Shown in pieces: positions 27,973 through 36,127 of a stretch of DNA of 64,000 nucleotides. Source of the DNA: Ignavibacteriales bacterium (GTDB lineage Bacteria > Bacteroidota > Ignavibacteria > Ignavibacteriales > Ignavibacteriaceae); the NCBI GenBank assembly GCA_015709675.1, contig CP054182.1:3451448-3515447 (forward strand), written 5' to 3'. Position 1 is the stretch's first letter. Each line of letters starts with the position of its first letter. Below the pieces are notes generated by a model that did no database searches, was not told where the DNA came from, and was given only the letters and a program-made list of their open reading frames with translations. Position numbers and translations under genes: made by a program.

Positions 27973-29434
27973 TTCCCAGTGCTTTCTTTACTTCTTCAGT
28001 ATCAGAAAAGTGAAACTTTTCTTTTCCCACAGTCTGGGTCGCCTCGTGTCCTTTACCTGCTACGAGAATAATGCTCCCGTCCGGTGCATTTCCGATTGCG
28101 TCCCTGATTGCTTCTCTTCTGTCCTGAATGATTTTATAGTTGTTCGTGTTTATTCCTTTCGCAATATCAGAAATGATTGCATCAGGATCTTCCAATCTTG
28201 GGTTATCATTGGTCAGTATCACCTGCCGGCTCAACTCTGATGCTATGGCACCCATCAGCGGACGCTTTCCTTTATCTCTGTTGCCTCCGCAGCCGAATAC
28301 GGTATAGATACTGCTTCCGGGCGCAATCTCATGAATGTTCTTCAGCGTCTTTTCAAGACTGTCCGGGGTATGTGCATAGTCAACAATTACCGTTTTTCCG
28401 GAGCCGGTATATACCTCAAAACGGCCTGGCACCTGGGGCACTTCTTTCAGAGCCGCAATGATATCTTCCGGTTTTACTCCCTGCTGATGCGCGGCAGCAA
28501 ATGCAGCAGCTGCATTGTATGCATTAAACTCTCCTTTAAGTCCAGTTGCAAGCTGAAATGTATCATTTCCGTGTGAGAGTTCAAATGCAGTACCGGTCAG
28601 CGAGCAGTTTACAGAATCTATACGGTAATCAGCTTCCGGATTCCGGCCGTAGGAAATTCTTCTGGCGCGGGTGTCTTCAACTATGCTTTCGCCGAATTCG
28701 TCATCAGTATTATATACCGCTATATCTGATTCATGCAGCAGGTCAAACAGTTTCTTCTTTGCCTGGAAGTAACTTTCCATATCACCGTGATAGTCAAGAT
28801 GATCCTGGCTCAGATTGGTAAATACTGCACATCTGAAATGAAGCGCTGAAACACGCTCCATGGCAAGCGCGTGAGAAGAAACTTCCATTACCGCGCTGCT
28901 GCAGCCGTTTGTATTCATCTCAAAAAGCATCATGCTCAGGTCGGATGATTCCGGTGTGGTCAATTGCGACTGCACGGTTTTACTGCCATTATACGTTTCA
29001 ATGGTACCGATCAATCCGGTCTTTTTACCGGCTTTCTCAAAGATGGTTTTAAGAATATAGGTAACAGTTGTTTTTCCGTTTGTCCCTGTAACACCAGTAA
29101 GTGCAAGTTTCTCTGAAGGATTCTTGTACAGATGATGAGCTCCCTCAGCAAGGGCATGCCGGGAATTAGCAACCACAATCTTCGCTGTTTTTGAATGCAG
29201 ATAAATCTCATCGGGTATTGCATTGGCATCTTCAACAATCACCGCTATAGCACCCCTGCTTATCGCTTCAGTTATATATTTATGTCCGTCTGAAGATTCC
29301 CCCTTTATGGCCACGAATACACTGTTCGCCTGAACCTTGCGTGAGTCATACCAGATTGAAGAGACGTCTTTCCGCTGTACCTCTCCGGTGACAGAAAGCA
29401 CCCTGAGACCATTCAGAAAATCGGTTAACTGCAT
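27965..29434 (-). CDS. murE: UDP-MurNAc-L-Ala-D-Glu meso-diaminopimelate ligase
   Basis: Adds the third residue of the stem peptide. 489 residues. ATP loop GVTGTNGKTTVTYIL, the AMEVSSHALAMERV segment and HTPDSLEKTL are typical. The residue-choice motif reads NDNPRLEDP; DNPR is the form known from enzymes using meso-diaminopimelate, so the wall is predicted to be of the usual Gram-negative A1gamma type. It overlaps murF by eight bases and touches ftsI. Confidence 0.96.
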   Translation of the reverse strand: MQLTDFLNGLRVLSVTGEVQRKDVSSIWYDSRKVQANSVFVAIKGESSDGHKYITEAISRGAIAVIVEDANAIPDEIYLHSKTAKIVVANSRHALAEGAHHLYKNPSEKLALTGVTGTNGKTTVTYILKTIFEKAGKKTGLIGTIETYNGSKTVQSQLTTPESSDLSMMLFEMNTNGCSSAVMEVSSHALAMERVSALHFRCAVFTNLSQDHLDYHGDMESYFQAKKKLFDLLHESDIAVYNTDDEFGESIVEDTRARRISYGRNPEADYRIDSVNCSLTGTAFELSHGNDTFQLATGLKGEFNAYNAAAAFAAAHQQGVKPEDIIAALKEVPQVPGRFEVYTGSGKTVIVDYAHTPDSLEKTLKNIHEIAPGSSIYTVFGCGGNRDKGKRPLMGAIASELSRQVILTNDNPRLEDPDAIISDIAKGINTNNYKIIQDRREAIRDAIGNAPDGSIILVAGKGHEATQTVGKEKFHFSDTEEVKKALGNG

Positions 29435-31455
29435 CAGTTTTCCTCCGTAAAATGATGCGATCCGCCAAGCACAACCATATCACCCGGTTTCACTCTGCTT
29501 TCGGGAGCTACACTCTGGCTTACGATTCTGCCATGGCCGTTTACCTTAAAACGCAGCTTCATTTCACCGCAGATATCCAGAGCTTCCCGGATTGAGAGCC
29601 CGGTCAGATCCGGCATGATGGTTTTTCTTACGGTTATTTTTCCCGCTTCTTTCATCGGTATATATTCAGATGGGGTAATTTCATTCTTAGCAAATGAAAA
29701 CTGTACCGTCTCATCCTGCTTCGGCTCTGGAGCACTGTTTCCCCTGAGGAGCTCAGGCCGTTTCTCAATAATTTTGAGAGCAATTTCACGGAACAGAGGA
29801 GCAGCCAGTTCACCGCCGGTATACAAACCTTTTCCGGCCGATTCAGCAACAACCAGCACGATGTACTCGGGGTTTTCAGCTGGGAAAAATCCCACGAATG
29901 ATGAGTTATATCTCTCTTTCGTGTATTTCCCGTCAATAATGCTTCTTGATGTTCCGGTTTTGCCCCCGATACTGATGCCTTCAATTGCCGCTTTTTTGCC
30001 TGTACCGTTATCAACAGCCCTGACAAGCAGGCCCCTCATCAGTTCTGAGGTTCTGGCTGTATATACCTTTCTGATTTCTTTTGCCGGATACTCCTCGTAA
30101 ACACTGCCGTCCGGATTCAGTACCGATTTTACCAGCCGCGGTTCAAAGAGTACTCCGCCATTGATGATGGCTGCGTAGGCAGTGATCAGCTGAATGGGTG
30201 ATACACCAATCTCATAACCGTAGGAGAGTGATGATTTGCTCAGCTTACTCCATGAAGCCGGACTTGCAAGGCGTCCTTTGGTCTCAGCCGGCAGCTGTAT
30301 ATTCGTCTTGCTGCCGAACCCGAGTTTTCTCAGGTCATCATAAAACTCCTCATCAGTAATCCGCTGCACCAGTTTCATGGTTCCCACATTGCTGGATTTT
30401 GCCAGAACATCGCTTACCGAAAGCATAGGATAAGGATGAACATCGCGGATTACCACCCCTTTAAACGGAGAATAGACACCGTTATCAGTGTCTATTATCT
30501 CGGTGAAACTCGTGAGCTTTCCCCGGTCAATAAGCGAGGCAAACGTTATTCCTTTGAAGGTTGATCCGGGTTCGTATATATCAGTGACGCCGCTGTTTTT
30601 TCTCACCCTCGTTTCACTGCTGCTGTAGTGATTCGGGTCATAACCTCCCGAGTTGGCAAATGCCAGTACTTCCCCCGTCCGGGGATCCATGATGATAACC
30701 GTTGCTTTGAGAGACTTTGTCTTTTCATCAGCGAGGATATCTTCGATCGGTTTTTGTATCCCCTGATCTATTGTCAGCACAACACTTTTACCCTGTACCG
30801 GAGGAATCGTCATTTCCTCAATAAGCGATGCAATGCTTCCGGAACGGTTTTTCCTTACTGACTGAACACCCTCAACACCGGCTAAAGTCTTTTCGAAAGA
30901 ATATTCAATTCCGTCTCTTCCTTTCAGGGTTTTGCGGTCAACATAACCCAGCACATGAGAGGCCAGGTTTCCGTAATGATATATACGGGTTGGCTCATAG
31001 GAAACCTTCAGAGCGCTGATATCCAGATTCTTGAGTGCGAGTACGGTGCTGCCCGTAATTTTTTTCTCAAGAACTGCTTCATATCTGCCCGGCTTCATTT
31101 TTGCGTAATAATAAGCTGTATCCTTACCGGTGACCTTGCTTACTTTTCTTATAATATCCTGAATGGTTTTTTTGGTAAGTCCGCGGAAATTAAAGTTAAC
31201 GGTATAATCGGCGCTGTTATAAACGAGCAGATTGCCATCACGGTCATAGATCAGTCCCCGCTCAGGCTTTACCGGAACTGTTCCAAACTGCTGGCGCTTA
31301 GCTTCAAATAGATACTTTTCATGATTGGTAATCTGCAGATCAACCAGGGTGAGAACGATCCAGACGAACAGTCCGCCGACCGCCGCGATGGTCACTCTGA
31401 TCTTAAGCGTTTCCGGAGAAATGCTTTTAAACCAATCACTCACTTTTCTGATCAT
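29434..31455 (-). CDS. ftsI: Septal transpeptidase FtsI (PBP3-like) with C-terminal PASTA domain
   Basis: A 673-residue class B penicillin-binding protein that crosslinks septal peptidoglycan. One N-terminal span (about residues 21-42), a pedestal domain beginning with the PERGLIYDRDGNLL motif, then the transpeptidase with SxxK at Ser298 (EPGSTFKG), SxN (AKSSNVGT) and KTG (GGKTGTSRS). The last 65 residues form a PASTA domain (MPDLTGLSIREALDI). PASTA on FtsI is common in Gram-positives but also known in Bacteroidota and Chlorobi. Its start overlaps the FtsL-like gene by 20 bases. Confidence 0.95.
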   Translation of the reverse strand: MIRKVSDWFKSISPETLKIRVTIAAVGGLFVWIVLTLVDLQITNHEKYLFEAKRQQFGTVPVKPERGLIYDRDGNLLVYNSADYTVNFNFRGLTKKTIQDIIRKVSKVTGKDTAYYYAKMKPGRYEAVLEKKITGSTVLALKNLDISALKVSYEPTRIYHYGNLASHVLGYVDRKTLKGRDGIEYSFEKTLAGVEGVQSVRKNRSGSIASLIEEMTIPPVQGKSVVLTIDQGIQKPIEDILADEKTKSLKATVIIMDPRTGEVLAFANSGGYDPNHYSSSETRVRKNSGVTDIYEPGSTFKGITFASLIDRGKLTSFTEIIDTDNGVYSPFKGVVIRDVHPYPMLSVSDVLAKSSNVGTMKLVQRITDEEFYDDLRKLGFGSKTNIQLPAETKGRLASPASWSKLSKSSLSYGYEIGVSPIQLITAYAAIINGGVLFEPRLVKSVLNPDGSVYEEYPAKEIRKVYTARTSELMRGLLVRAVDNGTGKKAAIEGISIGGKTGTSRSIIDGKYTKERYNSSFVGFFPAENPEYIVLVVAESAGKGLYTGGELAAPLFREIALKIIEKRPELLRGNSAPEPKQDETVQFSFAKNEITPSEYIPMKEAGKITVRKTIMPDLTGLSIREALDICGEMKLRFKVNGHGRIVSQSVAPESRVKPGDMVVLGGSHHFTEEN

Positions 31456-31726
31456 TCTGTACGATTATTGTTCCTAATGTGTCACTGTTTTTTATCATGC
31501 CGAGCCTGCTCATGGCAAAAGGCACCACTGAATCTTCAACGGTAATTGACTGATAATATCCTGTCAGTTTCAGGTTTTTATTACGGGCGATGTTAATCGC
31601 TTCTTCAATCTTAAGCGCGTCAGAGTCTTTTTTATCAACCGACCGTTCAAGTGCCGCTTTCAGCAGAACCAGTCCAATCACCAGAATAACTGATACGATA
31701 AGATGTACACGGAATGCCTTACTCAC
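31436..31726 (-). CDS. ftsL: FtsL-like division protein
   Basis: A 96-residue bitopic protein: short basic cytoplasmic tail, one membrane span (about residues 6-25), and a short extracellular helix predicted as coiled coil (KKDSDALKIEEAINIARN), then a short tail. The identification rests mainly on size, layout and the classic place between rsmH and ftsI; sequence similarity of FtsL proteins is always low. It overlaps both neighbours (8 and 20 bases), pointing to translational coupling. Confidence 0.75.
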   Translation of the reverse strand: MSKAFRVHLIVSVILVIGLVLLKAALERSVDKKDSDALKIEEAINIARNKNLKLTGYYQSITVEDSVVPFAMSRLGMIKNSDTLGTIIVQNDQKSE

Positions 31727-32648
31727 CGGTTCTCTCCGCGCATCTGAGCTTCGCGCTGCGTGCTCTGGGGTTTTCTTTTATCTCTTCTTCAGCCGGAAGC
31801 AGTCCTTTTTTGGTAACCGGTTTCAGCCGAGGCTTTTTTCCGCAGGTGCAAATGGGGAACGACGGAGGACAAATACAGCCTTTTGCTTCCTCACGGATAA
31901 ATTCTTTTACGATCCGGTCCTCCAGCGAGTGATACGTCAGAATCACGATTCTGCCCCCCGGTTTCAGCAGGTTAACCGCTTTTTTCAGGAAGCGTTCAAG
32001 ATTGCCCAGTTCATCATTGATATATATTCTGAGCGCCTGAAACACCCGTGATAATGTTTTATTCAGAAAATTCGGCGGAGTGATTTTCCTGATAATGCCT
32101 GCGAGATCTTCTGTTGAGCGGAGTTCTTTTATTGTGCGGTGCTGCACAATTTCGCGCGCAATTCTTCGTGAATTCTTTTCCTCACCATAGCGGTAAAGGA
32201 TATCCGCGATCTGCTCTGCGTCCATCGTTTTCAGAAGGTCAGCAGCAGTCAGAGGCAGCGTTTTATCAAGCCGGAGGTCAAGCGGGCCGTTCATCCGGTA
32301 AGAAAATCCGGCTTCCGCGGCGTCCAGCTGATAGGAAGAAACGCCAAGGTCTGCAAATACACCGTTCAGGGTCTCCACTCCCTCAATCCGTGTTACTGAA
32401 TCAATTTTTTCAAAATTCATTTTATACCCTCTCACCCGGGTATCACCGCTGAACGCCTCTGAGCAGTAAGCAAACGCGGTGTCATCAGTATCTGTATATA
32501 TCAGTACCGCGTCCTTCCCAAGCCTGCTCTGAAACTCCCGTAAATGCCCCCCGAATCCTGCTGTTCCGTCAAAGTAACTCCCGTCCGGATCAGTTATCAG
32601 GTAGTCTGCACATTCCTTGAGCATTACCGGTCTGTGCTGCTCTCCCAT
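31719..32648 (-). CDS. rsmH: 16S rRNA (cytosine-1402-N4) methyltransferase RsmH
   Basis: 309 residues, formerly MraW. SAM-dependent enzyme that methylates C1402 of 16S rRNA. It shows the N-terminal HRPVMLKECADYL, SAM loop FDGTAGFGGHLREF, DLGVSSYQLDAAEAGFSYRMNGPLDLRLD, FQALRIYINDELGNLE and the C-terminal ILTYHSLEDRIVKEF. One base separates it from mraZ. Confidence 0.97.
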   Translation of the reverse strand: MGEQHRPVMLKECADYLITDPDGSYFDGTAGFGGHLREFQSRLGKDAVLIYTDTDDTAFAYCSEAFSGDTRVRGYKMNFEKIDSVTRIEGVETLNGVFADLGVSSYQLDAAEAGFSYRMNGPLDLRLDKTLPLTAADLLKTMDAEQIADILYRYGEEKNSRRIAREIVQHRTIKELRSTEDLAGIIRKITPPNFLNKTLSRVFQALRIYINDELGNLERFLKKAVNLLKPGGRIVILTYHSLEDRIVKEFIREEAKGCICPPSFPICTCGKKPRLKPVTKKGLLPAEEEIKENPRARSAKLRCAERTGE

Positions 32649-32649
32649 A

Positions 32650-33090
32650 TTATGATTTCAATACCTGCTCTATCAGATCATCGTATGCCACGGCAGAACT
32701 TCTTTCATACTCGGCATACACCTCAGGGTCCCAGAATTCAATTTTTTCAATCGTTCCCATAATCAGGATTTCGTCTTTTATCCGGGCATGCTCCAGGAGA
32801 AATTTGGGTACAATAATTCTTGACTGCCCGTCCATCTCCTCCTCATCTGCATTGTGAGAAAGATACCTGAGCACCCGGTTGTCATTTTGATTATATTCGT
32901 TAAGCGTTTTTAATTTTGCTACAATTTTATTGTTCCAGATATCACGCGGATAGACAGAGATGCACGAATTGCTCCCCCTGGTCAAAATCAGGGTGTTTTC
33001 GGCATCAGGAGAGATAACCTTCCGGAGTTTTGCCGGAATTGCTACCCGCCCTTTGGCGTCTATCGTATGTCTGTATGTACCTTGGAACAT
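32650..33090 (-). CDS. mraZ: Transcriptional regulator MraZ
   Basis: 146 residues, two AbrB-like (SpoVT/MraZ) DNA-binding repeats, each with the family DxKGR-type motif: DAKGRVAIPAKLR (about residues 12-24) and DGQSRIIVPKFLL (about 87-99). It is the first gene of the dcw operon and, in other bacteria, binds GTGG/TGGG repeats in its own promoter to repress the operon. Such GTGGGG boxes are plentiful upstream here. The ATG at 33090 follows GTGGAGAA, a good ribosome binding site. Confidence 0.96.
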   Translation of the reverse strand: MFQGTYRHTIDAKGRVAIPAKLRKVISPDAENTLILTRGSNSCISVYPRDIWNNKIVAKLKTLNEYNQNDNRVLRYLSHNADEEEMDGQSRIIVPKFLLEHARIKDEILIMGTIEKIEFWDPEVYAEYERSSAVAYDDLIEQVLKS

Positions 33091-33130
33091 TTCTCCACTT
33101 TATGGGAATTTATGGGTAAATCCCCCACCA

Positions 33131-33161
33131 CAAAATAACTCAAATATCTTCCAAAAGTCAA
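33131..33161 (-). promoter_or_regulatory. Promoter of the dcw operon
   Basis: Minus strand TTGACT (33156-33161), then a 17-base spacer and TTATTT. The same stretch also reads as a Bacteroidota-type promoter: CTTG, 20 bases, TTATTTTG (33131-33138), seven of eight positions of TAnnTTTG. Transcription would start near 33120, giving a leader of about 30 bases. Confidence 0.65.
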
Positions 33162-33211
33162 GAAAAAAGAATTTTTTCTGATTTTTTTATTTTGGTGCTC
33201 CTTTTCAGGGT

Positions 33212-33318
33212 AAAGTGGGGCCCGGGTGGGGAAAGTTTTTAGGGGTTTTGTTTCACACGTTGGTGGGGAAATTTCCCAAATCCCCTTTTCTGCCCAAAAA
33301 TGGTGGGGCAAAGTGGCG
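33212..33318. promoter_or_regulatory. Cluster of GTGGGG boxes, candidate MraZ sites
   Basis: On the plus strand GTGGGG occurs at 33215, 33226, 33263 and 33303, with a fifth, variant copy GTGGCG at 33313. Two pairs are spaced 11 and 10 bases, one helical turn, as MraZ boxes are. AAAGTGG, the core reported for Gram-positive MraZ sites, occurs at 33212 and 33310. The boxes lie 50-190 bases upstream of the start of the dcw transcript. Another GTGGTGGGGG stretch sits just downstream of the -7 element on the minus strand. Confidence 0.4.
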
Positions 33319-33320
33319 GA

Positions 33321-33357
33321 AAATTTTTATAAAAACCGGTTTCAGCGTGAAACCGGT
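33321..33357 (-). terminator. Terminator after the RsmB-like gene
   Basis: A 10-base stem ACCGGTTTCA / TGAAACCGGT with a 3-base loop (33335-33357) followed on the minus strand by TTTTTATAAAAATTTT. It separates the methyltransferase gene from the dcw operon. Confidence 0.85.
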
Positions 33358-33397
33358 GTTACAATTCTTTGGCTGTTACTGAAAAGTCGTAGTTATT

Positions 33398-34609
33398 TCA
33401 CTCAGAAGTAAGTTTACACATATAGAAGCCATCAAAGCCCGTTATGCTTGTCTTCACTTTCTTCTCTGTCAGAATGCGGAATTTTGGATTGTTCAGTAAG
33501 AATTTTTCAGTCTGCCGTTCATTTTCATCAGGAAAGACTGAACAGGTGGAATATACGAGAACTCCTCCCGGCTTCACCATAGCAGCATAATCATGCAGAA
33601 TTTTCTCCTGAAGGGAAATCAGTTCATCTATCCGCTCCCTGGTCAGTTTCCATTTTGCGTCAGGATTTCTTCTGAATACTCCTGATCCGGAGCAGGGCAC
33701 ATCAAGAAGCACTTTATCGGCAGATCCGGAAAGCCTTTTGATTACCTTGGTAGAATCAATCAGCTTGGTTTCTATAATATCCACCCCGTTTCTTCTTCCC
33801 CTCTTTTTCAGTTCATCAAGTTTCCACTGCACTGTATCCATCGAAATGATTTTCCCTTTATTTTTCATCAGAGCGGCAATGTGCAGCGATTTTCCTCCGC
33901 CCCCCGCGCAGGCATCAATTACCCTCTCCCCCGGCTTAGGGTCAAGAAAAATCGAAATCAGCTGCGATCCCCCGTCCTGCACTTCAAACATACCCTTTTT
34001 AAATGATTCAGTCCGGAATACATTCCCCCGTTCTTTCAGTTTAAGCAAATCAGAAAGGGCTTCATTTCCTGTGTATATATCCGATTCAATCCCTTCCGCC
34101 AGCAGTGCTTTTGCCGCGTCCTCCCTCGCGCACTTCAGAGTATTCACCCTGAGAAATACCTCTGCCGGTGTGTGCTGGCTTTTCATTTCCTCATCCCAGG
34201 CTTCACCGAGCTGCTCTGTACCGTATTCATCCAGCCAGTCAGGCAGGGAGTATATATACTTTCGTTTGTGGACAGTTGCAAGGCGGTCAGAGCAGCGGCT
34301 GATCCAGTCCTGATCCTCAATCAGGGGCTGGGCATCAACCTTGCGGCTCAGAAAACTTGTCTGCACCAGTTTACGGAGTGCAGCATCGCTGAAGTCATTT
34401 TCATCCCTTCCGGCAGCGAAAGAATAGAGCCGGAAATTACGGATGATATCATATACAGCTTCAGCAACAAACCTGCGGTCCCGCACGCCGTATTTTTTAT
34501 TCAGCTTAAATGAACGTTCAAGAGCAATATCGGCGAGATGATTCTGCTGAAAGATTTCTCTGAGAACCGAATAAACAGAAACGAGGAGATTCGGAAAGAT
34601 TTTAATCAT
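33398..34609 (-). CDS. rsmB: RsmB/NOL1-NOP2-Sun family RNA (cytosine-5) methyltransferase
   Basis: 403 residues. An N-terminal NusB-like helical domain (residues about 5-130) is followed by a Rossmann methyltransferase. The SAM loop is VIDACAGGGGKSLHIA, LLDVPCSGSGVFRRNPDAKW carries the motif IV catalytic cysteine pattern, and VYSTCSVFPDENE is the motif VI cysteine of m5C enzymes. NusB-like domain plus Sun domain is the layout of RsmB (16S rRNA C967). The frame is open upstream to 34711, but that stretch runs through the tRNA-Thr gene, so the start at 34609 (MIKIFPNLLVSVYSVL) is chosen. The exact target base cannot be told from sequence. Confidence 0.85.
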   Translation of the reverse strand: MIKIFPNLLVSVYSVLREIFQQNHLADIALERSFKLNKKYGVRDRRFVAEAVYDIIRNFRLYSFAAGRDENDFSDAALRKLVQTSFLSRKVDAQPLIEDQDWISRCSDRLATVHKRKYIYSLPDWLDEYGTEQLGEAWDEEMKSQHTPAEVFLRVNTLKCAREDAAKALLAEGIESDIYTGNEALSDLLKLKERGNVFRTESFKKGMFEVQDGGSQLISIFLDPKPGERVIDACAGGGGKSLHIAALMKNKGKIISMDTVQWKLDELKKRGRRNGVDIIETKLIDSTKVIKRLSGSADKVLLDVPCSGSGVFRRNPDAKWKLTRERIDELISLQEKILHDYAAMVKPGGVLVYSTCSVFPDENERQTEKFLLNNPKFRILTEKKVKTSITGFDGFYMCKLTSE

Positions 34610-34686
34610 GATGTTATAGTGAAAATTTATGCTTATTTCATCCAAACAAAAAAGCCCCAAACTGGGGCATTTTGAGGCATTTTCAG

Positions 34687-34758
34687 AGCCGACTATGGGA
34701 GTTGAACCCACGACCTATTCATTACGAGTGAATTGCTCTACCACTGAGCTAAGTCGGC
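34687..34758 (-). tRNA. tRNA-Thr (anticodon CGU)
   Basis: A 72-base cloverleaf on the minus strand: acceptor stem GCCGACT / AGTCGGC (seven pairs) with U as discriminator base, D stem GCTC / GAGC, anticodon stem ATTCA / TGAAT with loop CTCGTAA, and T arm GTGGG-TTCAACT-CCCAT. The anticodon (34724-34726 on the plus strand as ACG) is CGU, which reads the threonine codon ACG. No CCA is encoded. Confidence 0.95.
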
Positions 34759-34790
34759 TTAAAGAATTCCGTATGAATAAACCGTACCGT

Positions 34791-34827
34791 ATATACCGCG
34801 CCTTCCTGATCAGAAGGCACGGTATAT
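34791..34827. other. Long hairpin between the COX24-like gene and tRNA-Thr
   Basis: ATATACCG-C-GCCTTC, loop CTGATCA, GAAGGC-A-CGGTATAT: 14 pairs with one mismatch. It lies between the small protein gene and the tRNA on the minus strand. No strong T run follows, so it may be a processing signal or a weak terminator. Confidence 0.55.
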
Positions 34828-34839
34828 TTTCAGCAATGG

Positions 34840-34935
34840 TTATCTTACTCTCTTCTTATGACGGTTCTTTCTCAGGCGTTTTTTGCGCTTGTGAGTTGCC
34901 ATTTTATGGCGTTTTCTTTTTTTGCCGCAGGGCAT
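34840..34935 (-). CDS. AURKAIP1/COX24-domain small basic protein (31 aa)
   Basis: An ATG at 34935 opens a 31-residue protein starting MPCGKKRKRHKMATHKRKK and ending KKRVR: almost only Lys, Arg, His, with the KRKRHKMATHKRKKR core of the bacterial AURKAIP1/COX24 (mS38-like) family. These are thought to be small ribosome-associated proteins, and are found widely in Bacteroidota and Chlorobi. AAGGAGACAA, a strong ribosome binding site, lies just upstream, and TAA ends the frame at 34840. It is too short for usual gene finders. It stands 31 bases after the zinc-ribbon/TPR gene and before tRNA-Thr. Confidence 0.88.
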   Translation of the reverse strand: MPCGKKRKRHKMATHKRKKRLRKNRHKKRVR

Positions 34936-34966
34936 CTGGATTGTCTCCTTTGATTAAATAAAACTG

Positions 34967-35668
34967 TTAGTGAGATTCTAATAATGACTGTGCTTTTTTA
35001 CCAGCTTCGGTTGTGGGTCCAAGCGCAACAGCTTTCCGCAGCCATTCCTTGGATGTTTCCGTATCACCTTTAGCCAGGTTTACAATCCCGAGATTCAGAT
35101 GACCGATCTGATGTTTCGGATCAATTTTTACTGCTTCCCTCATAATCTGGTCAGCTTTCACGTAATCCTGTTTTTCGAAATAACAGACAGCCATGTCAAT
35201 CATTACGTCCGGAACTCCCGGATGCGTTTTCAGATAGGAATCATAGGTCTGAATTGCTTCGTCAAACATTCTGGAATCCATCAGCGCGTGAGCAAGTTCA
35301 AGCTCCGCCTGATGATCCTGAGGATTGGCTTTGATTCTGTCTCTCAGAGAATTTATCTTCTGCAATGAGTTCAGGTCAACTGAGGAGTTTTGCGTATTTC
35401 CTGCCGGCGGCGGCGTTACATTAGCAGCCGGGGAGGATGCAGTGTCAAAAACACCTCCAGCATAAAGCATAATGACAACAACCACAATTAATCCTCCGAA
35501 AATCATCAGTATCTGATTCGGGGAAATATGGTCAGAGCTTTGTTTTGAAGCCGGTTTAGTGCTCTTTTTATCTGACTGATTTTTATGAGATTGTAAATCC
35601 GCTCCGCAGTTTGAGCAGAAATTTGAATTATCTTTTAATTTAATACCACATTCAGGACATGCCCTCAT
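34967..35668 (-). CDS. Zinc-ribbon, membrane-anchored TPR protein
   Basis: 233 residues with three parts. An N-terminal zinc ribbon, CPECGIKLKDNSNFCSNCG (residues 4-22), with four cysteines. A Ser/Lys-rich linker and one membrane span (about 52-70). A C-terminal tetratricopeptide region (about 100-230) of three or more repeats, for example AELELAHALMDSRMFDEAIQTY and VMIDMAVCYFEKQDYVKADQIM. The zinc ribbon would face the cytoplasm and the TPR region the periplasm. It overlaps the HU gene by four bases (ATGA), so they are translated together. Function is unknown; likely a scaffold for protein contacts. Confidence 0.85.
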   Translation of the reverse strand: MRACPECGIKLKDNSNFCSNCGADLQSHKNQSDKKSTKPASKQSSDHISPNQILMIFGGLIVVVVIMLYAGGVFDTASSPAANVTPPPAGNTQNSSVDLNSLQKINSLRDRIKANPQDHQAELELAHALMDSRMFDEAIQTYDSYLKTHPGVPDVMIDMAVCYFEKQDYVKADQIMREAVKIDPKHQIGHLNLGIVNLAKGDTETSKEWLRKAVALGPTTEAGKKAQSLLESH

Positions 35669-35970
35669 GAATTCTCCTGCAGTTTGTCTTTCATTCCTTC
35701 AGCCACAGCGTTTTTAAAGTCTTTCGAAAACTTAAATACCGGAACAAAATGTTCGGGAATTTGAACCTGAGCCCCGGTAATCGGATTTCTGGCGTTTCGT
35801 GCGTTCTTTTTCTTAACTTTAAAAGAGCCGAATCCTCTGATCTCAATTCCTTCTCCGGATTTCATGGCAGCAATAACGCTCTTGAAGAAACCTTCAATGA
35901 CTGCTTCCGTATCAATTTTCGTGATTCCGGTGCCCTGGGCAACTATTTCTATTAAATCAGCTTTCCTCAT
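35665..35970 (-). CDS. HU/IHF family DNA-binding protein
   Basis: 101 residues starting MRKADLIEIVAQGTG, the standard N-terminus of HU/IHF proteins, with the signature GFGSFKVKKKNARNARNPITGAQVQIP, including the DNA-intercalating loop region NP, and the C-terminal VPVFKFSKDFKNAV. The frame is open to 36045, but the start at 35970 gives the canonical length. The GRNP-type arm reads ARNPITG. It bends DNA and shapes the nucleoid. Linked by a four-base overlap to the zinc-ribbon/TPR gene. Confidence 0.93.
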   Translation of the reverse strand: MRKADLIEIVAQGTGITKIDTEAVIEGFFKSVIAAMKSGEGIEIRGFGSFKVKKKNARNARNPITGAQVQIPEHFVPVFKFSKDFKNAVAEGMKDKLQENS

Positions 35971-36127
35971 CAGGAACTCAGAGATTTTCTCGTAAATTAT
36001 TAAAAAACAAGAAGTTAAGTTAGCAATCTGCCAAGAAATAACCAAGAAATTCTGTTATCGGGGCCTATCATCCGCTTGATTTGCCTGCGCTCCCTGACCT
36101 TTAATCCTGCAAAACCGAAATAACCTT

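Noticed and set aside
33060-33411. Small frames on both strands in the mraZ leader
   Set aside because: The region is accounted for by a terminator, GTGGGG boxes and a promoter; frames have no ribosome binding site.
33738-34313. Plus-strand frame of 191 codons antisense to the RsmB-like gene
   Set aside because: Shadow frame, Ser/Phe-rich as expected from antisense of Glu/Lys-rich coding sequence; no known domain.
34610-34711. Upstream start for the RsmB-like protein
   Set aside because: The added N-terminus (MGSTPIVGSEN...) is a translation of the 3' part of tRNA-Thr; the start at 34609 gives the family N-terminus.
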